A DNA stretch of 64,000 nt from PALSA-1004 sp041483135 (GCA_041483135.1 JBGPFE010000018.1:9124-73123), one strand, 5' to 3'. Numbered from the stretch's first letter, positions 8,943 through 18,134 are shown. Notes: generated by a model not told the origin, from the sequence alone. Made by a program: numbers and translations.

Positions 8943-9230
8943 TCACTTGAGGTGCTTGCTGACCAGTTTGGTCATTTCGAACATCGACACCTGGCGCTTG
9001 CCGCCGAACACGTCGCGCAACTTGTCGTCGGCGTTGATCATGCGGCGGTTCTTGCTGTCCTGCAGCCCGTGACGCTTGATGTAGCCCCACAGTTTCTTGG
9101 TGACCTCGGTACGCGGGTACGGGCCGCCGCCAATCACGGCAGCCAGCGAGGCGGAAATCTGCATCGGCTTCATGAATGCGGCGCTTGGTTTACGTCCTGA
9201 TTTCTTCTTCGCGGCTTTTTTCTTGGCCAT
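8943..9230 (-). CDS. SWIB/MDM2-domain protein with basic N terminus
   Basis: A 95-residue protein. The first 15 residues are Lys-rich (MAKKKAAKKKSGRKP), followed by a compact SWIB domain (MQISASLAAVIGGGPYPRTE, VTKKLWGYIKRHGLQD, RMINADDKLRDVFG, FEMTKLVSKHLK). SWIB domains are eukaryote-like chromatin-associated folds that also occur as free-standing proteins in chlamydiae and several proteobacteria. DNA or nucleoid association is inferred from the basic tail. The ATG at 9230 is preceded by AAAGGAGA; a longer in-frame extension is not supported. Confidence 0.92.
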   Translation of the reverse strand: MAKKKAAKKKSGRKPSAAFMKPMQISASLAAVIGGGPYPRTEVTKKLWGYIKRHGLQDSKNRRMINADDKLRDVFGGKRQVSMFEMTKLVSKHLK

Positions 9231-9459
9231 CGTCTTCTCTCCTTTAAAGACACGGATATCACCCACCATTGGGTTGACGCGATTGTAATCCAAACTTTGC
9301 GTTTGTGGTGCAATCTTAGAGAGAAAATCTGCCCGGCACGCCCCCGGTAATTCGGGGTTACGGCACCCCGCCCCCCCCTCGTTTATCATGCTGCTGTGCG
9401 GCGTTGAAATCCCGAGTTGAAAGGAATAGAGTCAGCGGTTCCCACCGGAGGAGAACCCC

Positions 9460-9930
9460 ATGGCCACCCAAATACCGCTCAACGTCAACGGCAGGACACA
9501 GACCGTGACCGTCGACGACCCGCAGATGCCGTTGTTATACGCGCTGCGCAACGATGTCGGCCTGCACGGACCGCGCTATGGCTGCGGCCTTGGCCAATGC
9601 GGCGCCTGTACCGTGCATATCGACGGCAAGGCGGTGCGCTCGTGCCAGTTCCCGCTCGCCAAAGCCGCCGGCAGGAAGATTCTCACGCTGGAAGGGCTGG
9701 GTTCGTCCGCCCAACCGCACCCGCTGCAAAAGGCGTTCATCGCCGAGCAGGCGGTGCAGTGCGGCTATTGCATTAACGGCATGATCATGCAGGCAAAAGC
9801 GCTGCTCGACACGAACCGGCACCCGAGCGACGATCAGATAAAACAAGCGCTTGCCCACAACCTGTGCCGCTGCGGCACGCATGTACGCATCGTGCGCGCC
9901 GTCAAGCGCGCAGCTGCGGAAATGGCGTAA
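9460..9930 (+). CDS. Molybdenum hydroxylase [2Fe-2S] subunit (IorA/CoxS type)
   Basis: A 156-residue iron-sulfur subunit of the xanthine-oxidase family. The N-terminal plant-type ferredoxin domain has the cysteine cluster CGLGQCGACTVH with a further Cys in RSCQFP. The C-terminal domain has the second cluster in VQCGYCINGM and LCRCGTH. It passes electrons from the molybdenum subunit encoded 12 nt downstream. There is a strong GGAGGAG ribosome site. It resembles the small subunit of isoquinoline 1-oxidoreductase; the substrate here is unknown. Confidence 0.93.
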   Translation: MATQIPLNVNGRTQTVTVDDPQMPLLYALRNDVGLHGPRYGCGLGQCGACTVHIDGKAVRSCQFPLAKAAGRKILTLEGLGSSAQPHPLQKAFIAEQAVQCGYCINGMIMQAKALLDTNRHPSDDQIKQALAHNLCRCGTHVRIVRAVKRAAAEMA

Positions 9931-9942
9931 GGAGAACAGACC

Positions 9943-12144
9943 ATGTTGAACCAGACCATTTCCCGGCGTGATTTCCTCAAGACCGGCGGCTCGCTGGTCG
10001 TCACATTTTCGCTGTCCGGTCTCGTCCCGGGCGCCGGCGCCCAGTCCAGCCCCACCGGTAAAACCGTGGCCGTCGACGCGGTCGACGGCTTCGTCGCGAT
10101 CGGCGCCGACGGCAGCGTCAGCATCTATTCCGGCAAGGTCGACCTCGGCACCGGGGTGCGCACCGCGCTGACCCAGATTGCCGCCGATGAGCTCGACGTG
10201 CCGTTGGCGAAGGTCAAGGTCATCGAAGGCGATACCGCGTTGACGCCTGACCAGGGCCCGACCTACGGGAGCCTGTCGATCCAGATCGGCGGCATGCAGA
10301 TCCGCCAGGCGTGCGCCACCGCGCGCGCGGCGCTGGTCGCCGAGGCGGCCAAGCGCTTGAACTCCGCGCCCGGCGACGTGGCGACGCAGGACGGCATGTG
10401 CGTCGCCCGCGGCCAGCGCATAGCCTACAACGAGCTGATCGGCAACAAGGAGTTCCAGCTCAAGGTCGACCCGAAGGCGTCGCTCAAAGACCCGGCGAAA
10501 TACAAGGTGGTCGGCAAGTCGGTGCCGCGGCTCGACATCCCGGCCAAGGTCACCGGCGAATTCCAGTACATGCAGGACTTCAGGCTGCCGGGCATGCTGC
10601 ACGGCCGCGTGATACGCCCCGCCGGAGTGCACTCCGAGCTGATCTCGTACGACGACGCCGCGGCGAAACGGGTGCCGGGCTTCGTGCAGACCGTGCGCAA
10701 GGGCAATTACCTTGCGGTGGTCGCGACCTCGGAATGGGCGGCGATCCGCGCGAGCCGCGCGGTCAAGGCCAAGTGGTCGAAGTGGGAGGGCCTGCCGGAC
10801 AGCAAGAACCTGTGGGAGTACGTGCGCAAGACCAAGATCAACAAGGACGAAGAACTGCAGAAAGTCGGCAACTCCGCCGACGCGCTCAAGAGCGGCGCGA
10901 AGAAAATGAGCGCGACTTTCGATTTCGCGATCCACACTCACGGCTCGATCGGGCCGTCGTGCGCGGTCGCCGAGTGGAAAGACGGCAAAGTCACGTGCTG
11001 GAGCGCGTCGCAGGCAACGCACCTCTTGCGCAAGCAGATGGCGCAGATGCTGAAGATGAAAGAGCAGGACGTGCGCTGCCTCTATATCGACGGCTCGGGC
11101 TGCTACGGCCGCAATGGCCACGAGGACGCGGCGGCCGACGCCGTGCTGATCGCGAAGGAAGTCGGCAAGCCGGTGCGCGTGCAATGGATGCGCGCCGACG
11201 AGCACGGCTGGGACCCGAAAGGACCGCCGACGCTCATCGACTACCGCGGCGCGCTCGATGCCAAGGGCAACATCGCGGCGTGGGAATCGGAAGTGTTCAT
11301 CCCCGACCGGCCTTCGCAAATCTCGGTGACGTTGGTCGCGGCCGATCTCGCCGGACTGCCGAAGGAATCGGCGCATCCGGGCAACATCCATCAGGCGCTC
11401 GCGATCCCGTATACGATCCCCAACATCAAGGCGACTGCGCATTGGCTCGCTGAAACGCCGCTCAAGCCGTCGTGGATCCGCACGCCGGGCCGCATGCAGA
11501 ACACCTTCGGCAACGAAGTGTTCATGGACGAACTGGCGTCTGCCGCCAACGCCGACCCGGTCGAGTTCAGGTTGCGGCATTTGAACGACAAGCGCGGCAT
11601 CGAGTGCCTGGAGCGCGCGGCCAGGCTGGCGGACTGGACGCCGCGCAAGTCGCGGCCCGAATATTCGGGCGACATCGCGTACGGCCGCGGCGTGTCGTAC
11701 ATCAAATACGAGCTGGTGCGCACATACGTCGCGGTGGTGGCCAACGTCGAAGTCAACAAGAAGACCGGCAAGATCAGGGTCACGAAATTCCACGTCGCCC
11801 ACGATTGCGGCCAGATCATCAACCCCGACGGGCTGAAGAACCAGATCGAAGGCAACGTGGTGCAGACGACAAGCCGCACGCTGATCGAGGAACTCAAGTT
11901 CAACCGCTCGGCGGTCACCAGCCTCGACTGGAAGAGCTACCCGATCCTGACCTTCCCCGACGTGCCGGAGGTCGCGATGGATCTGATCGACCGGCCGAAC
12001 GAGAAGCCGTGGGGCGCGGGCGAGCCGACCGCGGCGGTGGTGCCGTCGGCGATCTCGAACGCGGTGTTCGACGCGCTCGGCATCCGGCTGCGCTCGGTGC
12101 CGTTCACGCCCGACAAGGTGTTGGCAGCGCTGAAAACCGCATAA
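9943..12144 (+). CDS. Molybdopterin-dependent hydroxylase large subunit (IorB type)
   Basis: A 733-residue xanthine-oxidase-family catalytic subunit. It begins with a twin-arginine signal (SRRDFLKTGG, residues 7-16), so the pair is predicted to be folded and exported to the periplasm. The aldehyde oxidase/xanthine dehydrogenase fold is recognisable (DLGTGVRTALTQIAADEL, SGCYGRNGHEDAAADAVL, and the C-terminal GAGEPTAAVVPSAISNAVFDALG with its catalytic Glu region). There is no FAD subunit gene, as in isoquinoline 1-oxidoreductase and related cytochrome-linked enzymes. No maturation gene (XdhC type) is present in the window. Substrate unknown. Confidence 0.9.
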   Translation: MLNQTISRRDFLKTGGSLVVTFSLSGLVPGAGAQSSPTGKTVAVDAVDGFVAIGADGSVSIYSGKVDLGTGVRTALTQIAADELDVPLAKVKVIEGDTALTPDQGPTYGSLSIQIGGMQIRQACATARAALVAEAAKRLNSAPGDVATQDGMCVARGQRIAYNELIGNKEFQLKVDPKASLKDPAKYKVVGKSVPRLDIPAKVTGEFQYMQDFRLPGMLHGRVIRPAGVHSELISYDDAAAKRVPGFVQTVRKGNYLAVVATSEWAAIRASRAVKAKWSKWEGLPDSKNLWEYVRKTKINKDEELQKVGNSADALKSGAKKMSATFDFAIHTHGSIGPSCAVAEWKDGKVTCWSASQATHLLRKQMAQMLKMKEQDVRCLYIDGSGCYGRNGHEDAAADAVLIAKEVGKPVRVQWMRADEHGWDPKGPPTLIDYRGALDAKGNIAAWESEVFIPDRPSQISVTLVAADLAGLPKESAHPGNIHQALAIPYTIPNIKATAHWLAETPLKPSWIRTPGRMQNTFGNEVFMDELASAANADPVEFRLRHLNDKRGIECLERAARLADWTPRKSRPEYSGDIAYGRGVSYIKYELVRTYVAVVANVEVNKKTGKIRVTKFHVAHDCGQIINPDGLKNQIEGNVVQTTSRTLIEELKFNRSAVTSLDWKSYPILTFPDVPEVAMDLIDRPNEKPWGAGEPTAAVVPSAISNAVFDALGIRLRSVPFTPDKVLAALKTA

Positions 12145-12164
12145 CAGGCAATCGCTCAGGGATC

Positions 12165-12193
12165 AACGGCGCCGCTTGCGGCGCCGTTTTTTT
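12165..12193 (+). terminator. Rho-independent terminator after the IorAB pair
   Basis: An 11-nt inverted repeat (AACGGCGCCGC at 12165-12175 and GCGGCGCCGTT at 12178-12188) with a very short loop, running into a seven-T tract at 12187-12193. It lies 20 nt after the large-subunit stop. Confidence 0.9.
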
Positions 12194-12303
12194 GTTGCTG
12201 CGGCGGCAACTTGCGGGAGAACCGGGTAAAAGCAGTATGATAAGTCTTACCGGTTCGCACATCGGCACGCCGCCCGCGCTTACATTCATCGTTTCCTTCA
12301 GCC

Positions 12304-13524
12304 ATGCCGTTACGCGCGCTTTACGTCGATTTCAACTCCTACTTCGCCTCGGTCGAGCAACAGGAGCGCCGCGAGCTGCGCGGCAGGCCGGTCGCGGTGC
12401 TGCCGGTGATCGCCGACAGCACGTGCTGCATCGCCGCCAGCTACGAGGCGAAAAAATTCGGCGTCAAGACCGGCACCCGCGTGTCGGATGCGAAGCGCCT
12501 GTGCCCCGGCATCGAGCTGGTCGAAGCGCGCCCGGCAAAATATGTCGAGACCCACCACCGGCTGGTCGCGGCGGTCGAAAGCTGCATCCACGTCGGGCAC
12601 GTGTATTCGATCGACGAGATGACGTGCGAGCTGCTCGGCCGCGAGCGGCAGCGCGATAAGGCACTCGCCATCGCCAAGCGCATCAAGCGCACGATCGCGG
12701 AGACGGTCGGAGCCGAGCTGCGCTGCTCGATCGGCATCGCGCCGAATACCTTCCTCGCCAAGACCGCGTCCGACATGCAGAAGCCGGACGGCTGCATAGT
12801 AATCGAAGACCGCGATCTGCCGCGGAGTCTGTTCGGTTTGCAATTGCGCGATCTGTGCGGCATCGGCCCGGCGATGGAAAAGCGCTTGCGGGAGCACGCG
12901 ATCGATACCGTCGAAAAGTTGTGCGGCGCGAGCAAACCGGAATTGCGCAAAGCGTGGGGCGGCATCGAAGGCGAACGCGTCCACGCCAGGCTGCGCGGCG
13001 AGGACGTGCAGGCGGCGCCGAGCAAGCGCTCGAGCGTCGGCCATTCGCACGTGCTGCCGCCGCACTTGCGCTCACGCGAGGCCGCCTGCTCGGTGCTGCA
13101 CCGTCTCCTGCAGAAAGCCGCGATGCGGCTGCGCGATTACCGGCTGATCGCCGGCGCGCTGCACGTCAGCGTCAAATGCGTCGACGGCACGTGCTGGGAA
13201 AACCACATCGGCTGCGATCCCACCAGCGATACCGTGCAACTGCTCAAAGCGCTGGCGCGGCTGTGGCGCGAATATCCGAAGACCGCGGCCAAGCCGCTCG
13301 CGGTCGGCGTGACCCTGCTCGAATTGAACGACGAGACCAGCCAATCGGGCGCGTTGTTCGACCGCGTCGATTCGCGTGACAAGCTCAATTCGGCGATCGA
13401 CGGGCTCAACCTGAAATACGGCAAGCACACGCTTTACTTCGGCGGCGCATACCTCGCGCTCAAGTCCGCGCCGATGCGCATCTCGTTCAATCACGTCCCG
13501 GATGTCAGGGTCGAAGGTGACTAG
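12304..13524 (+). CDS. Y-family DNA polymerase (DinB-like)
   Basis: A 406-residue translesion polymerase. The palm has YVDFNSYFASVEQ (Asp9) and the catalytic SIDEM (Asp104, Glu105). The steric gate and fingers region is CCIAASYEAKKFGVKTGT, the SIGIAPNTFLAKTASDMQKP motif is typical, and a helix-hairpin-helix (LCGIGPAMEKRL) precedes the little finger domain. Length is close to the family's. Closest by eye to DinB/DNA pol IV-like proteins, with a divergent little finger. No LexA box was seen upstream. The gene overlaps the convergent MBL gene by 4 nt. Confidence 0.9.
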   Translation: MPLRALYVDFNSYFASVEQQERRELRGRPVAVLPVIADSTCCIAASYEAKKFGVKTGTRVSDAKRLCPGIELVEARPAKYVETHHRLVAAVESCIHVGHVYSIDEMTCELLGRERQRDKALAIAKRIKRTIAETVGAELRCSIGIAPNTFLAKTASDMQKPDGCIVIEDRDLPRSLFGLQLRDLCGIGPAMEKRLREHAIDTVEKLCGASKPELRKAWGGIEGERVHARLRGEDVQAAPSKRSSVGHSHVLPPHLRSREAACSVLHRLLQKAAMRLRDYRLIAGALHVSVKCVDGTCWENHIGCDPTSDTVQLLKALARLWREYPKTAAKPLAVGVTLLELNDETSQSGALFDRVDSRDKLNSAIDGLNLKYGKHTLYFGGAYLALKSAPMRISFNHVPDVRVEGD

Positions 13525-14471
13525 CCGCCATCCCGCGTATCAAGCCAGATGCCCAGCCCCTGCGCGTTGAGCTCGATGTCGCCGGCGAAGACCTCGAGCA
13601 CCTGCTCACGCGGCAACGCCCAGCCATAACGCCGCGCCTCGTCGAGCACGATCTGTCTGACGCCTGCCTTGAGGCGATCATGGCGCGCCGGCCCGGCCGT
13701 GCGCTCGCGGCGCGCAAGCTCCGCGTGCGCGTCGACCAGCCGGTGCATATCGGCGCCCATGCGGGCGATGTCGCGCACCTGGCTGTAGTGGGTCACGTAA
13801 ATCGCGCCCGGCTTTAAACCCAGGATCAAGTCGAGCGAGCGGTGCTCCGCAGCCGGATCGAACTGCGTCGGGCTCGTCGTCGGGAACGCGTACTGGCGGC
13901 CGTCGCGGTCGAGCTCGCGGTAGGACAGGCCGAACGTGTCGCCCGCGAACAAGTGCCCGGACCCCGTGTCGAGCACTCCGACGTGATGTCGCGCGTGCCC
14001 CGGCGTGTCGAAAAAAACGAACTCGCGGCCGTTGAGCTTGAGCGACGACCCGTGCGGGGTCTCGATAATGCGTTCGCGCGGCACCGGCACGATATTGCCG
14101 TAAGTGCGGCGCGACTCTTCTGCGCCATACACTGCGATTGTGCTTGCAATCAGCTTGCCCGGATCGGCGATGTGCCGCGCACCGCGCGGGTGCACCGTCA
14201 GCATCGCATTCGGCAGCTGCGACAGCAGCAGACCCGCGCCGCCGGCATGATCGAGATGGATATGCGTAAGGATGACGTAATCGACCTGCCCGGGCGTCAG
14301 TCTCTTCGCGCGCAGCGCGTCGAGCACCCGCGGCACCGAACTGTTGACGCCGGCGTCGATGACCGCCGCACGGCCGCCTTCGACGACGAGGTGGATCGCA
14401 TCGAGCCGCGGCCGCTGGTAACCGGAATCGATCGCGCTGATGCCGTGCTCGTAATCGATGACGTCGGCCAT
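13521..14471 (-). CDS. Metallo-beta-lactamase-fold hydrolase at end of the pho operon
   Basis: A 316-residue MBL-fold enzyme with the metal-binding THIHLDHAGG motif, the second-ligand region TPGHARHHVG, the Asp of LFAGDTFG, and a late His in YVTHYSQV. These are the dinuclear-metal ligands of MBL hydrolases. The starting ATG is only 12 nt after the phoR stop on the same strand, so it is probably transcribed with pst-pho. The substrate is unknown. The C-terminal helical region may shape specificity. No signal peptide is seen, so it is cytoplasmic. Confidence 0.87.
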   Translation of the reverse strand: MADVIDYEHGISAIDSGYQRPRLDAIHLVVEGGRAAVIDAGVNSSVPRVLDALRAKRLTPGQVDYVILTHIHLDHAGGAGLLLSQLPNAMLTVHPRGARHIADPGKLIASTIAVYGAEESRRTYGNIVPVPRERIIETPHGSSLKLNGREFVFFDTPGHARHHVGVLDTGSGHLFAGDTFGLSYRELDRDGRQYAFPTTSPTQFDPAAEHRSLDLILGLKPGAIYVTHYSQVRDIARMGADMHRLVDAHAELARRERTAGPARHDRLKAGVRQIVLDEARRYGWALPREQVLEVFAGDIELNAQGLGIWLDTRDGG

Positions 14472-14483
14472 GCGCGTTGCGTA

Positions 14484-15836
14484 TCAGCAGGCGTGGTTTG
14501 TGTCTGCGGCAGCCGCGACCACGCGAACGAGCCGGCGCGCCGGAAAGCGCGCTGCAAAGCGGCTGCCTTTGCCGTGCTCGCTGGTAATCTCGAGCGTGGC
14601 CTGGTGCCTGGTCAGCACGTGCTTGACGATCGCTAATCCTAGGCCGGTGCCGCCGGTTTCGCGCGAGCGCCCGCGGTCGACGCGGTAAAACCGCTCGGTG
14701 AGCCGCGGAATATGCTCCGCGGCGATGCCGAGGCCGCTGTCCTCGACCGCGAATTCGGCGCCGTCTGCGGTTGCGCGCCAAGTCAGGCGCACTTCACCGC
14801 CGGCTGGCGTATAGCGGATCGCGTTGGTGGCCAGGTTACCGAACGCGCTCGCGATCTCATTCTCGGAGCCCAGCAGGTCGAAACCCGGCTCGGCGTCGAG
14901 CGTAATACGGTGTCGGCCGCCGCCCAATGCTTCGGCCTCGGCCCGCAGCCTGTCAAGCAGCGGCGCGACCTTGATTCGATCCCCGAGCGATGGCTCCGGC
15001 GCCGATTCCAGCGTCGACAGCGTGAGCAGATCGTCGACGATGCGCTGCATGCGCTTGCTCTGCTCGGCCATCAGGTTGAGATAGTCGCGCGAGCGCTTGG
15101 GATCGAGCTGCAGTTCCTTGATGGTCTCGAGAAATCCCGATAGCACGGTGAGCGGCGTGCGCAGTTCATGCGACACGTTGGCAACGAAATCGCGGCGCAT
15201 GGTCTCGAGCTTCTCGAGCCGGGTGACATCGCGCGACAGCAGCAGTTTTTGCGCATCGCCATAGGGGATGATCTGCACCGACAGGGTCACGCCGGCGCCG
15301 CGCGGCGCGCGCAGTTCCATCGGCCGCGCGAAATCGCCGGATTCGACGTACGCGACGAACTCCGGCTGGCGCACGAGGTTGGTGACGGGCTGGCCGGCAT
15401 CGGTCTCGACATTAAGATCGAGGTGGCGTTCGGCGGTGTCGTTACACCACTCGATGCGGTTGTCCGCGTCGAGTATCACCACCCCGTCGGGATGCGCGCG
15501 GCCAGCCTGCCGGAAACGGGCCAGGGTTTTTGCGATCTGCTGGCGCTGCTTGGTCTGCGCGCGTTCGAACCGGTGGAGCAACGCAAACACGTAATCCCAT
15601 ATGCCGCGGCCATCCGGCACCTGCCCCGGCGTCGGCCGCTTTAGCCAGTCGACGAGCAAATCCACGTGCCGGACGTGGTGAAGAAGCAACAACAGAACAC
15701 CGCCTGAGAATGACGCCCAGCCCGGAACGGCGCCGAAAATCAAGCCGGTTAGCATCGCGGCCACCGCGATCAGCGAGACAGCGATTACGGTACGTGGCAG
15801 GAGATGGTCCACGCGGGCTCGTGTGGGAAATACCAC
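14484..15836 (-). CDS. phoR: Phosphate regulon sensor histidine kinase PhoR
   Basis: A 450-residue histidine kinase with two N-terminal membrane helices (about residues 14-52), a PAS-like domain (about 110-205), a HisKA domain with phospho-acceptor His223 in VSHELRTPLT, and a HATPase domain (NLATNAIRYTPAGG, VEDSGLGI, GGTGLGLAIVKHV). It senses phosphate status through PhoU/PstB and phosphorylates PhoB. The GTG at 15836 is used; a second GTG about eight codons later is an alternative. It lies directly after phoB. Confidence 0.94.
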   Translation of the reverse strand: MVFPTRARVDHLLPRTVIAVSLIAVAAMLTGLIFGAVPGWASFSGGVLLLLLHHVRHVDLLVDWLKRPTPGQVPDGRGIWDYVFALLHRFERAQTKQRQQIAKTLARFRQAGRAHPDGVVILDADNRIEWCNDTAERHLDLNVETDAGQPVTNLVRQPEFVAYVESGDFARPMELRAPRGAGVTLSVQIIPYGDAQKLLLSRDVTRLEKLETMRRDFVANVSHELRTPLTVLSGFLETIKELQLDPKRSRDYLNLMAEQSKRMQRIVDDLLTLSTLESAPEPSLGDRIKVAPLLDRLRAEAEALGGGRHRITLDAEPGFDLLGSENEIASAFGNLATNAIRYTPAGGEVRLTWRATADGAEFAVEDSGLGIAAEHIPRLTERFYRVDRGRSRETGGTGLGLAIVKHVLTRHQATLEITSEHGKGSRFAARFPARRLVRVVAAAADTNHAC

Positions 15837-15894
15837 TGCAAATTATCGCACGCCGGCGCGGCCGCTGCAGGTGTTGCCGCAGCCATGCAGGGAT

Positions 15895-16578
15895 TCAGCC
15901 GTGCAGGCGGTAGCCGGAGCCGCGCACGGTCTCGATCAACCGGTCATGACCGGTCGGCTCCAATGCCCGTCGCAATCTCCGGATATGCACGTCGACGGTA
16001 CGCTCCTCGACAAACACGTGATCGCCCCAGATGTGGTCGAGCAATTGCATCCGGCTGTAGACGCGCTCCGGGTGCGTCATCAGGAAATGCAGCAGCTTGA
16101 ACTCGGTGGGGCCCAGATGCAGCTCATTGCCATCGCTCGTGACGCGATAAGCCGCCGGGTCGAGCCGCAATCCCGCGATTTCGATCGCATCGTCGGTCAG
16201 TTGCGGCGCGCGCCGCCGCAACACCGCCTTGATCCGCGCCAGCAGTTCCTTCGGCGAAAACGGCTTGGTGATGTAATCGTCGGCGCCCGACTCGAGACCC
16301 GCGACCTTGTCCTGCTCCTGCGCACGCGCGGTCAGCATGATGATCGGGATGTCCTTGCTGCGCGCATCGGAACGCAGCCTGCGCGCCAATGCCGTGCCGG
16401 CAAGATCCGGCAGCATCCAGTCGAGCACGATCAGGTCGGGGCGGACATCGCGTATCTTGGCATCGGCCTCGGCCGCGCTGCAGGCGCGCTGCACGCGGTG
16501 GCCGGCGTGCTCGAGGTTGACCGCGATCAGCTCCTGAATCGCAGGCTCGTCTTCAACCACCAGAATATCGCTGCTCAT
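15895..16578 (-). CDS. phoB: Phosphate regulon response regulator PhoB
   Basis: A 227-residue OmpR/PhoB-family regulator. The receiver domain has the acidic pair VVEDEP, phospho-acceptor Asp53 in VLDWMLPD and Lys in ITKPFSPKEL. The winged-helix domain ends with RTVDVHIRRLRRAL and VRGSGYRLHG. When phosphorylated by PhoR it binds Pho boxes such as the one before pstS. The ATG at 16578 starts the canonical N terminus; upstream in-frame sequence is unrelated. Confidence 0.96.
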   Translation of the reverse strand: MSSDILVVEDEPAIQELIAVNLEHAGHRVQRACSAAEADAKIRDVRPDLIVLDWMLPDLAGTALARRLRSDARSKDIPIIMLTARAQEQDKVAGLESGADDYITKPFSPKELLARIKAVLRRRAPQLTDDAIEIAGLRLDPAAYRVTSDGNELHLGPTEFKLLHFLMTHPERVYSRMQLLDHIWGDHVFVEERTVDVHIRRLRRALEPTGHDRLIETVRGSGYRLHG

Positions 16579-16600
16579 GCTGATATTGCGCGCGGCCCGT

Positions 16601-17308
16601 TCAGCCCAGCGCTTCGCGCTCGAGTTCCTCGACCGAGGTGTGACGGACATCGGTGCCTTTTACGATGTAGATCACCTGCTCCGCCATGTTTTTCGAATGG
16701 TCGCCGATGCGCTCGATCGCCTTCGCGATCCAGACGATTTCGAGCGCCTGGGAGATGGTGCGCGGGTCCTCCATCATGAACGTGATCAGTTGCCGCACGA
16801 TGGAACGGAATTCCTCGTCGATCGCGAAATCCTCACGCACTATTGCGGCGGCCGCGACGGGATCGAGCCGGGCCAGCGCATCGAGTGCTTTGCGCAGCAT
16901 GCCGATCGCGATGTCGCCGACATGCTTGATCGCCGCAACCGGTGTTCTCGGCATCAGGGCGCGGTTGTAGCTCAGCTTTCCCATGCGCGCGATCTTGGCG
17001 GCCTCGTCACCGATGCGCTCGAGGTCGGTCACGATCTTGATGACGGCGAGCACCATGCGCAAATCGCCCGCTGCCGGCTGGCGGCGGGCAATAAGGTGGC
17101 TGCAATCAGTGTCGATGCCGACCTCGAAGGCGTTCACACGGTGATCCTCCACGACCACCGCGTCGAGCGCACGGAGATCGCCCGCGATGAACCCGTTGAT
17201 CGCGGCGAGAATCTGCGATTCAACCAGCCCGCCCATCTCGAGGACGCGTGAGCGCAGGGTTTCGAGGTCGATGTCGTATTGCTTTGAAGAATGCTCGCTT
17301 TGGGTCAT
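16601..17308 (-). CDS. phoU: Phosphate signalling protein PhoU
   Basis: A 235-residue protein made of two PhoU helical repeats (RVLEMGGLVESQILAAINGF; IGDEAAKIARM; ERIGDHSKNMAEQVIYIV). It represses PhoR kinase activity when phosphate is plentiful and interacts with PstB. Of two close ATGs the one at 17308 has GGAG at a suitable 8-nt spacing. It sits between pstB and phoB in the operon. Confidence 0.95.
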   Translation of the reverse strand: MTQSEHSSKQYDIDLETLRSRVLEMGGLVESQILAAINGFIAGDLRALDAVVVEDHRVNAFEVGIDTDCSHLIARRQPAAGDLRMVLAVIKIVTDLERIGDEAAKIARMGKLSYNRALMPRTPVAAIKHVGDIAIGMLRKALDALARLDPVAAAAIVREDFAIDEEFRSIVRQLITFMMEDPRTISQALEIVWIAKAIERIGDHSKNMAEQVIYIVKGTDVRHTSVEELEREALG

Positions 17309-17330
17309 GATCATCGCTCCAGAAACAGGC

Positions 17331-18107
17331 TCATCCAAACCGCCCGGTAATGTAATCCTCGGTTTCCTTGCGCTTCGGCTTGATGAATAGGTTGTCGGTG
17401 GCGCCGAATTCGATCATCTCGCCAAGGTACATGTAGGCAGTGTAGTCCGAAACGCGTGCCGCCTGCTGCATGTTGTGGGTAACGATCACCACCGTATAGT
17501 CGAGCTTCAACTCGTGGATCAATTCTTCGATGTGCGTGGTCGAGATCGGATCGAGCGCCGAGCACGGCTCGTCGAGCAGCAGCACTTCCGGCTTGATCGC
17601 GATCCCGCGCGCGATGCACAGGCGTTGCTGCTGCCCCCCCGACAGGCTGTTGCCGCTCTGGTTGAGCTTGTCCTTCACTTCTTTCCACAGTGCGGCCTTG
17701 CTGAGCGCCCATTCGACGCGGTCGTCCATTTCGCTGCGGCTCAGGTCCTCGTAAAGCCGCACTCCGAACGCGATGTTGTCGTAGATCGACATCGGAAACG
17801 GCGTCGGCTTCTGAAACACCATGCCGACCTTGGCGCGCAGCAACGTGAGGTCCTGTTTGCTGTCGAGTATGTTGTCGCCATCGAGCCGGATTTCGCCCTC
17901 GGCACGGTGGCCCGGGTAGAGCTCGTACAGCCGGTTGAACGTACGCAGCAGCGTCGACTTGCCGCAACCCGACGGCCCGATGAAAGCAGTAACTTGGTTG
18001 GCGGGGATATCCATCGAAACGTTCTTGATCGCCTGGAATTTACCGTAGTAGAAATTGAGGTCATTGACCTTCAGCTTCGGGTTGGCGATCCGCAGTTCTT
18101 CGCTCAT
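17331..18107 (-). CDS. pstB: Phosphate ABC transporter ATP-binding protein PstB
   Basis: A 258-residue ABC ATPase: Walker A GPSGCGKST (residues 44-52), Q-loop in VGMVFQKPTPFPMSIYDN, signature NSLSGGQQQRL and Walker B VLLLDEPCSALDP. The VFQKPTPFPMSIYDNI segment is characteristic of PstB. It powers phosphate import through PstCA and relays transport state to PhoU/PhoR. Confidence 0.97.
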   Translation of the reverse strand: MSEELRIANPKLKVNDLNFYYGKFQAIKNVSMDIPANQVTAFIGPSGCGKSTLLRTFNRLYELYPGHRAEGEIRLDGDNILDSKQDLTLLRAKVGMVFQKPTPFPMSIYDNIAFGVRLYEDLSRSEMDDRVEWALSKAALWKEVKDKLNQSGNSLSGGQQQRLCIARGIAIKPEVLLLDEPCSALDPISTTHIEELIHELKLDYTVVIVTHNMQQAARVSDYTAYMYLGEMIEFGATDNLFIKPKRKETEDYITGRFG

Positions 18108-18134
18108 GTGTCGTATCCAGTCTTAAACAAGCGT

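Noticed and set aside
9535..11802. 755-codon minus-strand open frame
   Set aside because: It lies antisense to the two molybdenum hydroxylase genes, which have clear family motifs. Long antisense frames are expected in GC-rich DNA.
12145..12303. SOS box upstream of the Y-family polymerase
   Set aside because: No CTG-N10-CAG or similar LexA site could be found in the gap.
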